Notes under the pieces: generated by a model
Database searches by the model: none
Told to the model about the DNA's origin: nothing
Seen by the model: the letters and a program-made list of their open reading frames with translations, nothing else
Assembly (NCBI RefSeq): GCF_047372505.1
Contig: NZ_JBKBEU010000001.1
Span: 3,720,001 to 3,784,000, forward strand
Direction of reading: 5' to 3'
Length of the DNA stretch: 64,000 nucleotides
Source: Phaeobacter cretensis
GTDB lineage: Bacteria > Pseudomonadota > Alphaproteobacteria > Rhodobacterales > Rhodobacteraceae
Translations under genes and position numbers: made by a program
Shown: positions 53,184 to 62,336 of the stretch, in pieces
Numbering within the stretch: position 1 is the first letter of the stretch
How the letters are laid out: the number at the start of each line of letters is the position of its first letter

Positions 53184-54143
53184 ATGAACTATTGCAAAGC
53201 TCTGGCGGCAACTGCCGCTGCTGCTGCCGCTCTGTCCGTCGCGAGCGTCGCTGCCGCCGAAACAATGACCATTGGCATCACGCAAAATAACGTGGGGGTC
53301 GATAGTTATCAGACAACATACGAAAAAGCCTTCATCGCAGCCTCTGAGGCGAACGAAAATGTCGAGGCTGTCGTACTTGACGCCGGGGGCGACGTTGCAC
53401 GCCAGATCGCCCAGATGGAAGACCTGATCCAGCAGGAAGTTGATGCGATTATTATCTGGCCAACCAATGGAGAGGCTGTGATCCCTGCCGTGCGCAAGGC
53501 GCATAAAGCGGGCATTCCTGTGGTCGTCACCAATTCCAACATCGCCGAGCAAGGGTTTGATTTTGTTGCATCCTTCTCTGGTCCGGACAACATCACGCAG
53601 GGATCACGCTCGGCCGAGATCATGTGTGACAAGTTCAAGAGCATGGGTATCGAAAACGAGGCGCGCGTTGTCCAGATTTCGGGCCAGCCGGGCTACACCA
53701 CGGCGATTGAGCGTCAAAAAGGCTTTGATGATCGCCTGCCGGAAGTCTGCCCAAACGTGACGCTTGTCGAAACACAACCCGGCGACTGGAACCGCGAGAA
53801 GTCGCAAAAGGTCATGGAAGCGTTTCTTGTCAAATATGACGATATCGACGGCGTATATTCAGGCGATGACAACATGGGTGTCGGCGCATTGAACGCAGCA
53901 AAAGCCGCCGGACGTGATGGCATTATCTTTGTCGGGGCTACAAACTTTGCTGTTGGCTACGAAGCTATGGAACGTGGCGAATACTGGGGCTCGATCTACC
54001 AATCACCGGTTGATGACGCCAAAGCGGCACTGAAAACGGCGATCGAAACGCTGGAAGGTAAGGACCTGCCGTTCCTCAACTATTTCGACACGCCGAAGAT
54101 TACCCAGGACAATATGGGCGATTACACCAAACCTGTTTTCTAA
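53184..54143 (+). CDS. RbsB-like sugar ABC transporter substrate-binding protein
   Basis: 319 residues from ATG 53184, with GGAGGAG seven bases upstream; ATG 53163 lies before that site. The signal peptide is ALAATAAAAAALSVASVAAA-E. The mature protein is a type I periplasmic-binding fold (Peripla_BP_4): IGITQNNVGVDSYQTTYEKA, VDAIIIWPTNGEAVIP, GIPVVVTNSN and DGVYSGDDNMGVGALNAAK, with a GDD ligand position common in ribose/xylitol-type proteins. First gene of the importer operon. A strong terminator follows, so it is probably made in excess of the membrane parts. Confidence 0.92.
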   Translation: MNYCKALAATAAAAAALSVASVAAAETMTIGITQNNVGVDSYQTTYEKAFIAASEANENVEAVVLDAGGDVARQIAQMEDLIQQEVDAIIIWPTNGEAVIPAVRKAHKAGIPVVVTNSNIAEQGFDFVASFSGPDNITQGSRSAEIMCDKFKSMGIENEARVVQISGQPGYTTAIERQKGFDDRLPEVCPNVTLVETQPGDWNREKSQKVMEAFLVKYDDIDGVYSGDDNMGVGALNAAKAAGRDGIIFVGATNFAVGYEAMERGEYWGSIYQSPVDDAKAALKTAIETLEGKDLPFLNYFDTPKITQDNMGDYTKPVF

Positions 54144-54158
54144 GGCACCTGCAATTAC

Positions 54159-54187
54159 GGACGCGGCTTCGGTCGCGTCCTTTTTTT
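54159..54187 (+). terminator. intrinsic terminator/attenuator after the binding-protein gene
   Basis: GGACGCG (54159-54165) pairs with CGCGTCC (54174-54180) around an eight-base loop, followed directly by TTTTTTT (54181-54187). It sits between the first and second genes of one operon, the usual way to keep the binding protein in excess. Confidence 0.9.
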
Positions 54188-54222
54188 ACCCGACATTTCG
54201 GATATCTATCTGGGAGAGCATT

Positions 54223-55020
54223 ATGGCCCGTGTTTCCGGTCGTTCATGCATCGTGACTGGTGCAGCTCAAGGGATTGGACGCGCTATTGGCGAGGCGCTT
54301 CTTGATGAAGGTGCGGATGTTTGTTTTGCTGATATTAACAGCGAGAAGGTCGCCGAAGTCGCCAGAGACAATGTGTCGCGCGCCACTGAGGGTGGGGGGA
54401 AAGTCACCTATGCCGCAGTTGATGTGACCAACCGCGCGCAGGTTCGGGAGATGATTGATCATACGGTTGCAGAGTTCGGCAAGCTGGACGTCAAATTCAA
54501 CAATGCGGGCATTAACAAGCCGATGAATTTCCTTGATGTGACCGAGGAAAACTGGCGCCTGATCATGGATGTAAACGGTCTGGGCTGTCTCATCGGGATG
54601 CAGGAAGCGGCAAAGCAGTTCATTCGCCAAGGGACTTTTGGCAAGATCATCAACACCGCTTCAATTGCAAGCCGCCAAGGCTTTGATAATGTTGCGCCAT
54701 ATTGCGCATCAAAATTCGGGGTTATCTCGCTTACTCAGTCGGGCGCGCGTGATCTGGCCAAACATGATGTGACTGTTACCGGGTTTGCCCCTGGTGTCGT
54801 TGCGACCGAGATGTGGGAGCAGGTTGATCAGGACCTGATGGAGATCGGCGCGGCTGAACGGCCTGGGCAGGCGATGGAAGATTTTTCATCTGAGATCCTC
54901 CGGGGCCGCGTTGCTGTACCGCAAGATATTACTGGCACCACGACTTTTCTGGCATCTGCCGAAAGCGATTACATGACAGGGCAAATCGTTATGATCGACG
55001 GTGGCATGACGCTGGTTTAG
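54223..55020 (+). CDS. short-chain dehydrogenase/reductase (SDR), paralog of the one at 50.3 kb
   Basis: 265 residues: TGAAQGIGRAIGEALL near residue 10, NAGINKPMNFLDV near 90, NTASIASRQG near 145, YCASK near 158, and APGVVATEMWEQVDQDLMEIG near 190. The shared stretches with the minus-strand SDR (NAG-I/L-NKP, WEQ-x-D-x-DL-x-x-IG, ESDYMTGQ) show a paralogous pair divided over the two arms of the locus. It probably oxidises a different hydroxyl or a later intermediate of the imported compound. It lies between the binding-protein and permease genes. Confidence 0.88.
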   Translation: MARVSGRSCIVTGAAQGIGRAIGEALLDEGADVCFADINSEKVAEVARDNVSRATEGGGKVTYAAVDVTNRAQVREMIDHTVAEFGKLDVKFNNAGINKPMNFLDVTEENWRLIMDVNGLGCLIGMQEAAKQFIRQGTFGKIINTASIASRQGFDNVAPYCASKFGVISLTQSGARDLAKHDVTVTGFAPGVVATEMWEQVDQDLMEIGAAERPGQAMEDFSSEILRGRVAVPQDITGTTTFLASAESDYMTGQIVMIDGGMTLV

Positions 55021-55051
55021 GGCCGTTTCGGCGGTAGAAGGGGGAAGTCCT

Positions 55052-56026
55052 ATGGTCGCGCTGACCAAGAAAGATATCGGCGGTTTTTTGGCCCGGCAGG
55101 GTATATTGGTTGCCTTTGTGGTTTTCATGATCGGGTTCACGCTGGCAAATACGCGGTTTCTTGATCCTGACAATATCATGGGGGTTGTTCGGTCTTCCGC
55201 CATTCTGGGGGTCATGGCGCTTGGCGTTACCTTCGTGGTGATCAGCGGCAATCTCGATCTATCTGTTGGGTCCATGATGTCCTTTTCAACCATTGTCGTG
55301 CTTGATCTGCACGATAAGATCGGACCCGCGCTTGCGATCCCTGCAATGTTTGTGATGACGGTTTTTCTTGGCGCCTTCATCGGATTTCTTGTTGGTTATC
55401 TGAGGCTTAACTCTCTGATCGTGACACTGGGAATGCTCTCGGCCATCCATGGGCTGACGCTAACCTACTCTGGTGGCAAGAACATGGATATCGCTGACAA
55501 GGAGGGCACATGGTTTTCGGTCTTCGGGCAGGGTGATGCTCTTGGGATACCTGTGCCTATACTGCTTTTTGCGCTTCTGGCAATCACGCTGGGTGCGGTG
55601 CTTTCCAAGACGCCTTTTGGACGCAAAGTCTATGCTGTCGGTGGCAACGGGACGGCCGCAATATTCTCCGGCATCCGCCGCGCGCGGGTTGTTTTCAGTT
55701 GCTATGTGATCAGCGCCTTTTGCGTGGCAACGGCTGGTCTCATTCAGGCCAGCCGTTCGCTCGGGTCTCAGAACACTGTTGGCCAGGGGCTTGAGCTTGA
55801 GGTTCTTGCTGCCGTCATTCTGGGGGGGGCATCGCTTCTTGGAGGGTCGGGCACGATCTTCAAAACGGTGATTGGCGTGCTGATCCTTGGTTTTATCCAG
55901 AATGGCCTGCTGCTTGTCGGGCTGCAGTTCTATGTCCAGTTCGTCGTGACCTGGGTCATCATCATCCTTGCTGTCTGGCTCGATATCGCAGCCAAGCGCG
56001 GCAAGCTTTGGTCCCCGATCGCGTGA
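55052..56026 (+). CDS. RbsC-like ABC transporter permease, first
   Basis: 324 residues with eight to ten membrane helices: ILVAFVVFMIGFTLAN near the start, VTFVVISGNLDLSVGSMMSF near residue 70 (the branched-chain/ribose permease signature), RLNSLIVTLGMLSAIHGLTL near 118, and GGASLLGGSGTIFKTVIGV near 255, the loop contacting the ATPase. It forms a heteromeric channel with the next gene. GGGGG-A-AG before ATG is the ribosome binding site. Confidence 0.92.
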   Translation: MVALTKKDIGGFLARQGILVAFVVFMIGFTLANTRFLDPDNIMGVVRSSAILGVMALGVTFVVISGNLDLSVGSMMSFSTIVVLDLHDKIGPALAIPAMFVMTVFLGAFIGFLVGYLRLNSLIVTLGMLSAIHGLTLTYSGGKNMDIADKEGTWFSVFGQGDALGIPVPILLFALLAITLGAVLSKTPFGRKVYAVGGNGTAAIFSGIRRARVVFSCYVISAFCVATAGLIQASRSLGSQNTVGQGLELEVLAAVILGGASLLGGSGTIFKTVIGVLILGFIQNGLLLVGLQFYVQFVVTWVIIILAVWLDIAAKRGKLWSPIA

Positions 56027-56039
56027 AGGAGACGTAACA

Positions 56040-57041
56040 ATGAGAGCTGGATCTCTTTCGAAGCTGCTTAAACGCGGTGCCATCTGGGGCTTTATCGTTT
56101 TTGAGCTGATCTTCTTCTCAATCGCCGGTGAATTCTTGTCGGTGAGTGACAAGGCGTTCCTGGATGTCGACAACATGCTTTTGCTGTTCAAGCAGTCCGC
56201 ACCGATTGGCATCATTGCCATGGGCATGAGTATTATCATGATCAACGGGAATATTGACCTGTCAGTTGGTGCTACGTATGCGATCAGCGCGGTCATCCTA
56301 CTCGACAGCATGAGCTGGCCGATATTCGCAGGAATGGGTGATGGTGCGATCTTTATCAGCTGGGGGCTGGCCTTGTTGACCGGGACAGCTCTGGGCGCAC
56401 TCAATGGGTTGATTGTTTGGAAGACGGGCGTGGATGCCTTCATCGTCACTTTGGGATCGATGCTTGGATATCGTGGCCTTGTCTTTATGTACAATGGCGA
56501 GCAGCCCACCAGCCATCTTAACTGGACGCTTGTAGATTTTGCCGAAGCACAGTTCCTTGGGCTGCACACTGCGACATGGTTCTTGGTCGTTGTGACAGCT
56601 GCAATCTGGTTCTTGATGAGCAAAACGGTGCATGGCCGCAACGCCTACGCCATCGGAGACAATCGCACAGCGGCAATAAACGCAGGTATACGCGTTGGCC
56701 CGCACATGCTCGTCAACTTCATGCTTATCGGCTTCCTGGCGGCACTTTCAGCGGTTGTGTTCTATTCCGAAAGCGGTTCGGTCAATCCCAATGATGGCGA
56801 GCTGTACGAGCTTTGGGTCATCACCGCAGTCGTGCTGGGTGGCACAAAGCTAACAGGCGGGGCGGGATCGATCATTTCAACCTTTGGCGGGGTGTTGGCC
56901 ATCCAGCTGCTGCGCAAAGGTCTGGCGCATGTCGGTGCCGACACCTCCACCGTGAATCTTGTGATTGGCCTGATACTGATTGCGGTGCTGTTCGTTGATC
57001 GGCAGCTGAATATCAAAGGCAAAGAGGAGTTGAAGGCATGA
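56040..57041 (+). CDS. RbsC-like ABC transporter permease, second
   Basis: 333 residues from ATG 56040; a frame start at 55968 overlaps the first permease and is rejected. It has the same fold as its neighbour: MSIIMINGNIDLSVGATYAI near residue 65, VDAFIVTLGSMLGYRGLVF near 135, and VLGGTKLTGGAGSIISTFGG near 265. Two unlike permeases in one RbsABC-type system are seen in several polyol and sugar importers. GAAGGAGACG precedes the start, and its end overlaps the ATPase start by four bases. Confidence 0.92.
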   Translation: MRAGSLSKLLKRGAIWGFIVFELIFFSIAGEFLSVSDKAFLDVDNMLLLFKQSAPIGIIAMGMSIIMINGNIDLSVGATYAISAVILLDSMSWPIFAGMGDGAIFISWGLALLTGTALGALNGLIVWKTGVDAFIVTLGSMLGYRGLVFMYNGEQPTSHLNWTLVDFAEAQFLGLHTATWFLVVVTAAIWFLMSKTVHGRNAYAIGDNRTAAINAGIRVGPHMLVNFMLIGFLAALSAVVFYSESGSVNPNDGELYELWVITAVVLGGTKLTGGAGSIISTFGGVLAIQLLRKGLAHVGADTSTVNLVIGLILIAVLFVDRQLNIKGKEELKA

Positions 57042-58549
57042 CCGCACAAACCCCTGTTCTGCGATTGGAAAACATCGTCAAAACGTTTCCGGGCGTGCGG
57101 GCTCTTGACGGTGTTTCACTGTCTGTGCTGCCCGGTGAAGTCCATGCCCTGATGGGGGAAAACGGTGCAGGAAAGTCCACATTGATGAAGGTGCTTGGAG
57201 GTATCTATCAGCCAGACAATGGTCAGATTATTGTTGACGAACAACCGACCGTAATGTCTGGCCCTTTGGATGCCAAAGCCAAGGGCATCGTCTTTATTCA
57301 TCAAGAGCTTAGCCTCGCTGAAGAGCTTAGCGTGGCGGAGAATATCTATCTTGGGGAATTGCCGCGCAAACGTTTCGGTCTGGTGGATTGGGCTGAGCTG
57401 GAAGCTAAGACCAACGCGATCCTTGAAAAGCTGAAGGTCGGATTTGGCGCCAAATCCCGCGTCGGCGACTTGTCGATTGCCAACCAGCAGATGGTTGAGA
57501 TTGCGCGGGCGCTGACCGTCGAAGCCAAAGCCGTGATCTTTGATGAGCCAACAGCGTCGCTGACAGATGCGGAAAAAGTTGTGCTCTTCGAAGTGATCTC
57601 TGACCTGCAGGCGCAGGGCGTTGGTATCGCCTATATCTCCCATCGGATGGAGGAGATTTTCAAAATCACGGATCGGATCAGTGTTTTGCGGGACGGCCAG
57701 TATCAGGGTACCGTCGATACCACCGATACTGATGAGGAAGGCGTGACCCAGATGATGATCGGGCGCAAGCTTGATCTGAGTCGCAACGAAAGCCACCATC
57801 AACTTGGGGATGTCGCGCTTGAAGTGCGGGGGCTCAGCTGTGGCGATCTCTACACTGATGTCAGCTTTCAGGTGCGCAGCGGTGAGGTGGTCGGCTTTTA
57901 CGGCCTCGTCGGCGCGGGCCGGACCGAGATTGCCGAAACGCTGTTTGGTCTGAGGGACCCATCCGCTGGCACGATCCTGTTGGACGGGCAGCGCGTCAGT
58001 ATCAACTCGCCCTATGATGCAATTGAACGCGGCATCTCGCTTGTGCCTGAGGATCGCAAGGGGCAGGGGCTTGTTCTGGGAATGAACTGCCGCGATAATA
58101 TGACCTTGCCGCAGATCGGAGACCTCACCGCAGGTCCGTTCCTGGCAGAAGGTTCAGAAATTGCGATTTTTGATCAATACCGCGACCGGCTCGACATCCG
58201 TACACCGAGCTGGAAACAGATCGTCGGCAATCTATCGGGCGGTAACCAGCAGAAAATTGTGATCGGTAAGTGGCTTTCGATGCACCCCAACGTGCTGATC
58301 GTTGACGAGCCGACCCGTGGAATTGATGTCGGCTCCAAAGCTGAGATCCACAACCTGATCCGGGAGTTGGCGGCGCAGGGCTATGCGGTCATCGTGATCA
58401 GCTCTGAAATGCCAGAGGTGTTGCATGTGTCGGATCGCATAGTGGCGATGTATTCAGGGCGCATTATGCGCACCTTTACCTCTGAGGAAGTGACAGAGGA
58501 TAATCTCATCCAGGCTATTTCGGGGCTTCGTACCGACCGGGTGGCATAA
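57038..58549 (+). CDS. RbsA-like ABC transporter ATP-binding protein (two nucleotide-binding domains)
   Basis: 503 residues. The first domain has a full Walker A GENGAGKSTLMKVLGG near residue 40, signature LSIANQQMVEIARAL near 145, and Walker B VIFDEPTASL. The second domain has the degenerate Walker A GLVGAGRTEIAETLFG near 290, signature NLSGGNQQKIVIGKWL near 395, and VLIVDEPTRGIDVGSK near 420. This asymmetry is normal for the RbsA/XylG group. ATGA overlap with the permease before and TAATG overlap with the dehydrogenase after it. Confidence 0.95.
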   Translation: MTAQTPVLRLENIVKTFPGVRALDGVSLSVLPGEVHALMGENGAGKSTLMKVLGGIYQPDNGQIIVDEQPTVMSGPLDAKAKGIVFIHQELSLAEELSVAENIYLGELPRKRFGLVDWAELEAKTNAILEKLKVGFGAKSRVGDLSIANQQMVEIARALTVEAKAVIFDEPTASLTDAEKVVLFEVISDLQAQGVGIAYISHRMEEIFKITDRISVLRDGQYQGTVDTTDTDEEGVTQMMIGRKLDLSRNESHHQLGDVALEVRGLSCGDLYTDVSFQVRSGEVVGFYGLVGAGRTEIAETLFGLRDPSAGTILLDGQRVSINSPYDAIERGISLVPEDRKGQGLVLGMNCRDNMTLPQIGDLTAGPFLAEGSEIAIFDQYRDRLDIRTPSWKQIVGNLSGGNQQKIVIGKWLSMHPNVLIVDEPTRGIDVGSKAEIHNLIRELAAQGYAVIVISSEMPEVLHVSDRIVAMYSGRIMRTFTSEEVTEDNLIQAISGLRTDRVA

Positions 58550-59415
58550 TGCGAGTTGGATTTGTCGGGTTAGGTCGGATGGGGGCGCATATGGCGCGCA
58601 ACATCGCCGGGGCCGCTGATGCGCTGACGATTTGGAACCGCTCAGGCGACAAGGCTGTGGCGCTGGCAAATGAGCTCGGCTGCGCTGTCGTACAAACACC
58701 GCGTGCGCTTTCGGATTCTGTGGACGTGGTGATGACTATGCTGGCTGATGATCCGGCGTCAGAGGCGGTTCATGGCGGGGCAGAAGGGCTCTTTGCAGGA
58801 TCTGCAAGAATGTTCATTGAAATGGGAACAATGAGCCCGGATCATATCAATTGGCTGGCGGCAAATGCCCCGAAAAACGCCCGCTTGATTGATGCGCCGG
58901 TCTCCGGCGCGACACAGGCCGCGAGAGAGGCACAGCTCCTGATTATGGCGGGCTGCACGTCTGATGAAGCCGGTCCTGTGATGCCTCTATTTGATGCCAT
59001 GGGCAAACAGACGCTCTGCCTTGGGCAGAGGGGGCGCGGTGCGGTGATGAAACTGGCTGTAAATTCGTTGATCCACGGAATTAATCAGACATTGGCGGAG
59101 GCAATGACCCTTGCAGAAGCTGCAGGGATCGACAGCCAAGCAGCTTTTGATGTGATCGAAGCCAGCGCGGCCTGTGCGCCGATGCTCAAATATCGCCGCC
59201 CGATCTATCTTGATGAGGCGGCGCATCCGGTGACATTCACCATCGCACTTGCGCGTAAAGACATGGAAGTGACAGCTGCGTTGGCGCAAGCGCTTGGCAC
59301 AGCCATGCCACAGGGGCAGGCCACGCTCGAAAAACTCATACAAGCTGAGACGGCTGGCTATGCCGCGCGCGATATGGCTTCCATGCTTGCCTTTATGCGA
59401 AAGGAAACCCTATGA
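58549..59415 (+). CDS. NAD(P)-dependent beta-hydroxyacid dehydrogenase (3-hydroxyisobutyrate dehydrogenase-like)
   Basis: 288 residues: GFVGLGRMGAHMARNI at the N-terminus for dinucleotide binding, substrate motif DAPVSGATQAA near residue 122, and the catalytic Lys in GRGAVMKLAVNSLIHG near 170. The family oxidises or reduces beta-hydroxy acids such as 3-hydroxyisobutyrate, tartronate semialdehyde or glyoxylate. Translationally coupled on both sides (TAATG with the ATPase gene, ATGA with the ThuA-like gene), so it belongs to the pathway of the imported substrate. Confidence 0.9.
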   Translation: MRVGFVGLGRMGAHMARNIAGAADALTIWNRSGDKAVALANELGCAVVQTPRALSDSVDVVMTMLADDPASEAVHGGAEGLFAGSARMFIEMGTMSPDHINWLAANAPKNARLIDAPVSGATQAAREAQLLIMAGCTSDEAGPVMPLFDAMGKQTLCLGQRGRGAVMKLAVNSLIHGINQTLAEAMTLAEAAGIDSQAAFDVIEASAACAPMLKYRRPIYLDEAAHPVTFTIALARKDMEVTAALAQALGTAMPQGQATLEKLIQAETAGYAARDMASMLAFMRKETL

Positions 59416-60116
59416 AAGCTGCGCTTTTTGTCGGCGGATGGGAAGGCCATGCGCCAATGGACTTTGCAGATTGGTATCGGGGTCTTCTCGAAGCCAACGG
59501 TTTTGAAGTTGCCGTTTTTGACAGCCTTGAGCCGTTGGAACAACCGGATGAACTTGCCGATCTTGATCTGATTACTCCGATCTGGTCCTCCGCCCGGTCG
59601 GGGCATCGCGAAGAGTTCGGCAATATGAACAAAGCGCAAGAAGACGGGCTTTTGCAGCTGATTGGCAATGGGTGTGGGCTGGCGGGGTGGCATGGTCATA
59701 TGGGCGATGCTTTCCGGGACCGGCCGACCTATCACTTTCTGATTGGGGGCCAATTCGTGGCGCACCCCCCGGGTTGGCCGGACAATTTGCAGCCTGTGGA
59801 GGACTACATCAATTACGAGGTGACGATCTGCAAACCCGACGATCCGATTGTCCGGGGCATCAAAAGCTTCAGGCTCACGTCAGAACAGTACTATATGCTG
59901 GTCGATCCATCGAATGAGGTGTTGGCAACAACGACCTTCACAGGCGATCATTTGTGGTGGATCGAAGGGACAGTCATTCCGGTGGTTTGGAAGCGGCGCT
60001 GGGACAAGGGCCGGGTGTTCTATTGCTCAATCGGTCATGAGCTGAACGACCTTAAAACTCCTCAAGTGACCGAGATTATCCTTCGTGGAGCCATCTGGGC
60101 TGCTGGCGCAGACTGA
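59412..60116 (+). CDS. ThuA-like (trehalose-utilisation/glutamine amidotransferase fold) protein
   Basis: 234 residues: AALFVGGWEGHAPMDFADWY at the start, LAGWHGHMGDAFRDRPTYHF near residue 95 in place of the nucleophile elbow, and VFYCSIGHELNDL near 200. ThuA-like proteins have the class-I amidotransferase fold without its Cys and occur in sugar-catabolic operons; members handle oxidised (keto-) sugars, but the reaction for this one is unknown. Last gene of the importer operon, followed by a hairpin at 60151. Confidence 0.85.
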   Translation: MKAALFVGGWEGHAPMDFADWYRGLLEANGFEVAVFDSLEPLEQPDELADLDLITPIWSSARSGHREEFGNMNKAQEDGLLQLIGNGCGLAGWHGHMGDAFRDRPTYHFLIGGQFVAHPPGWPDNLQPVEDYINYEVTICKPDDPIVRGIKSFRLTSEQYYMLVDPSNEVLATTTFTGDHLWWIEGTVIPVVWKRRWDKGRVFYCSIGHELNDLKTPQVTEIILRGAIWAAGAD

Positions 60117-60150
60117 GCGCTCTTCCTTACCGCTGTCTTGCAATATCGCT

Positions 60151-60178
60151 GCCGCCCAGATCTCCTGTTCTGGGCGGC
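60151..60178 (+). terminator. hairpin terminator after the ThuA-like gene
   Basis: GCCGCCCAGA (60151-60160) pairs perfectly with TCTGGGCGGC (60169-60178) around eight bases. The following GCTCTCATG is only weakly T-rich, so termination may be partial or factor-assisted. Confidence 0.6.
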
Positions 60179-60674
60179 GCTCTCATGCTGGGCTGCGATG
60201 AGGGGAGTGTGCGTAGCGGGCTTTTGTGTGATTTACCGCATCATGCTGAGTGGCCCCCGGTCTACCTTTGTTCTGGGGGGCACGTTCGCCAACCGCATCA
60301 TCAAAAGCAGCGAGTGATTGTAAGCCAGCTGTTGTGTTGTTCGTCTTAGGGCCCGCGAACACAAGACAACTGTCTACTACGTTCCATTTTGATCTGGGAA
60401 ATGACATCTGTCGGAAAATTCCACCCGATGTTGGTCTCATTCGAGCTATGGCCGCTAAATTTACCTTAGATTTATGACCCGTATATTATCGCTTTGTTGT
60501 GTCATTTGATCGCTATTATTCAGAAATTAGCTGTAAATTCGTTCAATCAATTTTGAATCGTTAGGTAACCTTTCTACACGCCGTTCTGCGCTGCAGGTCG
60601 TAGCGTTCAAATGAAGTTGCCTAGCGTATCGCGGAGGAACGCAAGGCGACGTCCCAAAAATTAGCACCCCTGAA
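60179..60674. other. stretch without a gene upstream of the oligopeptide-type importer
   Basis: About 500 bases with no convincing gene. The A/T-rich part near 60470-60560 (TATATTATCGC, GTTCAATCAATTTTGAAT) probably holds the promoter. A 17-codon frame at 60611 (start MKLPSVSRRN, Arg-rich) could be a leader peptide but has no clear ribosome binding site. Confidence 0.4.
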
Positions 60675-60743
60675 GGCGCTTAACGGCAAATCTGATGATT
60701 TTGCCGAACGGTAGCGCCTTGTTCCGCGGGAGCAACAAGGAGG
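60675..60743 (+). promoter_or_regulatory. structured leader with overlapping alternative hairpins and a sequestered ribosome binding site
   Basis: Hairpin 1 pairs GGCGCT (60675-60680) with AGCGCC (60713-60718), and inside it CGGCAAA (60684-60690) with TTTTGCCG (60699-60706). Hairpin 2 pairs CCTTGTT (60717-60723) with AACAAGG (60734-60740), whose end AAGG is the first half of the Shine-Dalgarno AAGGAGG (60737-60743). The two share bases 60717-60718, so they should compete. This would allow control of translation of the binding-protein gene. Confidence 0.45.
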
Positions 60744-60749
60744 AAAACT

Positions 60750-62330
60750 ATGAAACTCAAATCGCTGCTGCTTACAAGCGTGTTTTGCGTTGGAGCCGCG
60801 CTTTCGGCTGAGGCTGAAACCCTGAAATGGGCACGGGCAGGTGATGCGCTGACACTGGATCCGCATGCCCAGAACGAGGGTCCGACGATCACACTTGGTC
60901 GCCAGATCATGGAGCCGCTGGTAGATCGGGACATGAAGGGCGGGCTGGTTCCCGGGCTGGCGATTGAGTGGGGACCTTCGGAAAGCGATCCCAATGTCTG
61001 GACCTTTACATTGCGTGAAGGCGTGAAATTTCACGATGGTTCAGATTTTGACAGCGAAGACGTCGTGTTCTCGATGAACAGGGCGATGACCGAGAAAAGC
61101 AACTACCGCGAGGTTCTTGCTTCGGTTGCTGAAGTTCGCGCCACCGGCCCTTACACGGTTGAGATCGTGACCAAGGGTCCGAACCCGATTATGCCGAACA
61201 ACCTTACCAACCTTCTGATCATGGACAAAGGTTGGGCGGAGGCCAACGGCGCCGTTGATGTGCAGGACTATGAGGGTGGCGAAAGCACCTATGCGGCCAA
61301 GAACGCCAATGGCACAGGCCCTTACAAAGTGGTCAGCCGCGAACCGGACGTGAAAACCGTTTTGGAGCGGTTCGACGGGTATTGGGGTATCGGCCAGTTC
61401 CCTATGGAGGTGTCCCGGATCGAAGCCTTGCCAATCCAAAACCCTGCGACCCGCGTGGCGGCCCTGTTGTCTGGCGAAGTCGACTTCATTCAAGATGTTC
61501 CCGTGCAGGATCTGTCGCGTGTGAATGGAACCGAAAGCCTGGACGTACGTAAAGCTCCGCAGAACCGGGTGATTTTCTTTGGGATGAACCAAGGTGACGC
61601 GGATCTGGCCAACGACAATGTTGAGGGGCGTAATCCGCTTGCGGATGTACGTGTACGCCAGGCGATGAATGTCGCGATCAATCGTGAGGCCATTCAGAAA
61701 ATCGTCATGCGCGGCCAGTCGGAGCCTGCGGGGGTTATCATCCCACCTTTCGTCCATGGTTGGACTGCTGAACTGGATCGTGTCCCTTCGACAGATATTG
61801 AATTGGCCAAGGATTTGATGAAGGAAGCCGGGTTTGAAGACGGGTTCTCGATCAAACTGGATTGCCCGAACGATCGCTATATCAACGATGAGGCAATCTG
61901 CCAGGCAGCTGTCGGCATGTTTGCACAAATTGGTATTGACGTGAATCTCGACGCAAAGCCGAAGGCGCAGCACTTCCCGCTGATCAACAACCTGGAATCC
62001 GATTTCTACATGCTGGGCTGGGGCGTTCCGACCTACGATTCCGAATATATCTTCAATTTCTTGGTACACACCAAGGGCGACGCTTATGGGTCCTGGAACA
62101 ATACTCGCTATTCGAATGCCCATCTCGACAAGGGGATAGAGGAACTGGCCAGCGAGACCAATCTGGCAGCCCGGGATGAAACCATCAGTGCGATCTGGCA
62201 ACAGGTCAAAGAGGATGTTCTTTACCTGCCGATCCACCATCAGGTGCTGAACTGGGGCATGAAAGCGCGTGTCGACACCAACGTCGATCCCGAAGACAGC
62301 CCGAAGTTCAAGTATTTTGCCTTCAAATAA
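60750..62330 (+). CDS. dipeptide/oligopeptide-type ABC transporter substrate-binding protein (family 5)
   Basis: 526 residues. The signal peptide LLLTSVFCVGAALSAEA-E is followed by an SBP_bac_5 protein: LTLDPHAQNEGPT, GLAIEWGPSESDPNVWTFTL near residue 75, GVKFHDGSDFDSEDVVFSMN near 95, and VRQAMNVAINREAIQKIVM near 305. Family members bind peptides, but in roseobacters also nickel, glutathione, opines or glycosides, so the ligand is open. AAGGAGG seven bases before ATG. Two permease genes follow. Confidence 0.92.
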   Translation: MKLKSLLLTSVFCVGAALSAEAETLKWARAGDALTLDPHAQNEGPTITLGRQIMEPLVDRDMKGGLVPGLAIEWGPSESDPNVWTFTLREGVKFHDGSDFDSEDVVFSMNRAMTEKSNYREVLASVAEVRATGPYTVEIVTKGPNPIMPNNLTNLLIMDKGWAEANGAVDVQDYEGGESTYAAKNANGTGPYKVVSREPDVKTVLERFDGYWGIGQFPMEVSRIEALPIQNPATRVAALLSGEVDFIQDVPVQDLSRVNGTESLDVRKAPQNRVIFFGMNQGDADLANDNVEGRNPLADVRVRQAMNVAINREAIQKIVMRGQSEPAGVIIPPFVHGWTAELDRVPSTDIELAKDLMKEAGFEDGFSIKLDCPNDRYINDEAICQAAVGMFAQIGIDVNLDAKPKAQHFPLINNLESDFYMLGWGVPTYDSEYIFNFLVHTKGDAYGSWNNTRYSNAHLDKGIEELASETNLAARDETISAIWQQVKEDVLYLPIHHQVLNWGMKARVDTNVDPEDSPKFKYFAFK

Positions 62331-62336
62331 CCACCA

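Noticed and set aside
60611..60664. 17-codon Arg-rich leader peptide
   Set aside because: No clear Shine-Dalgarno sequence and no coupling to the downstream hairpins could be shown; kept only as a remark.
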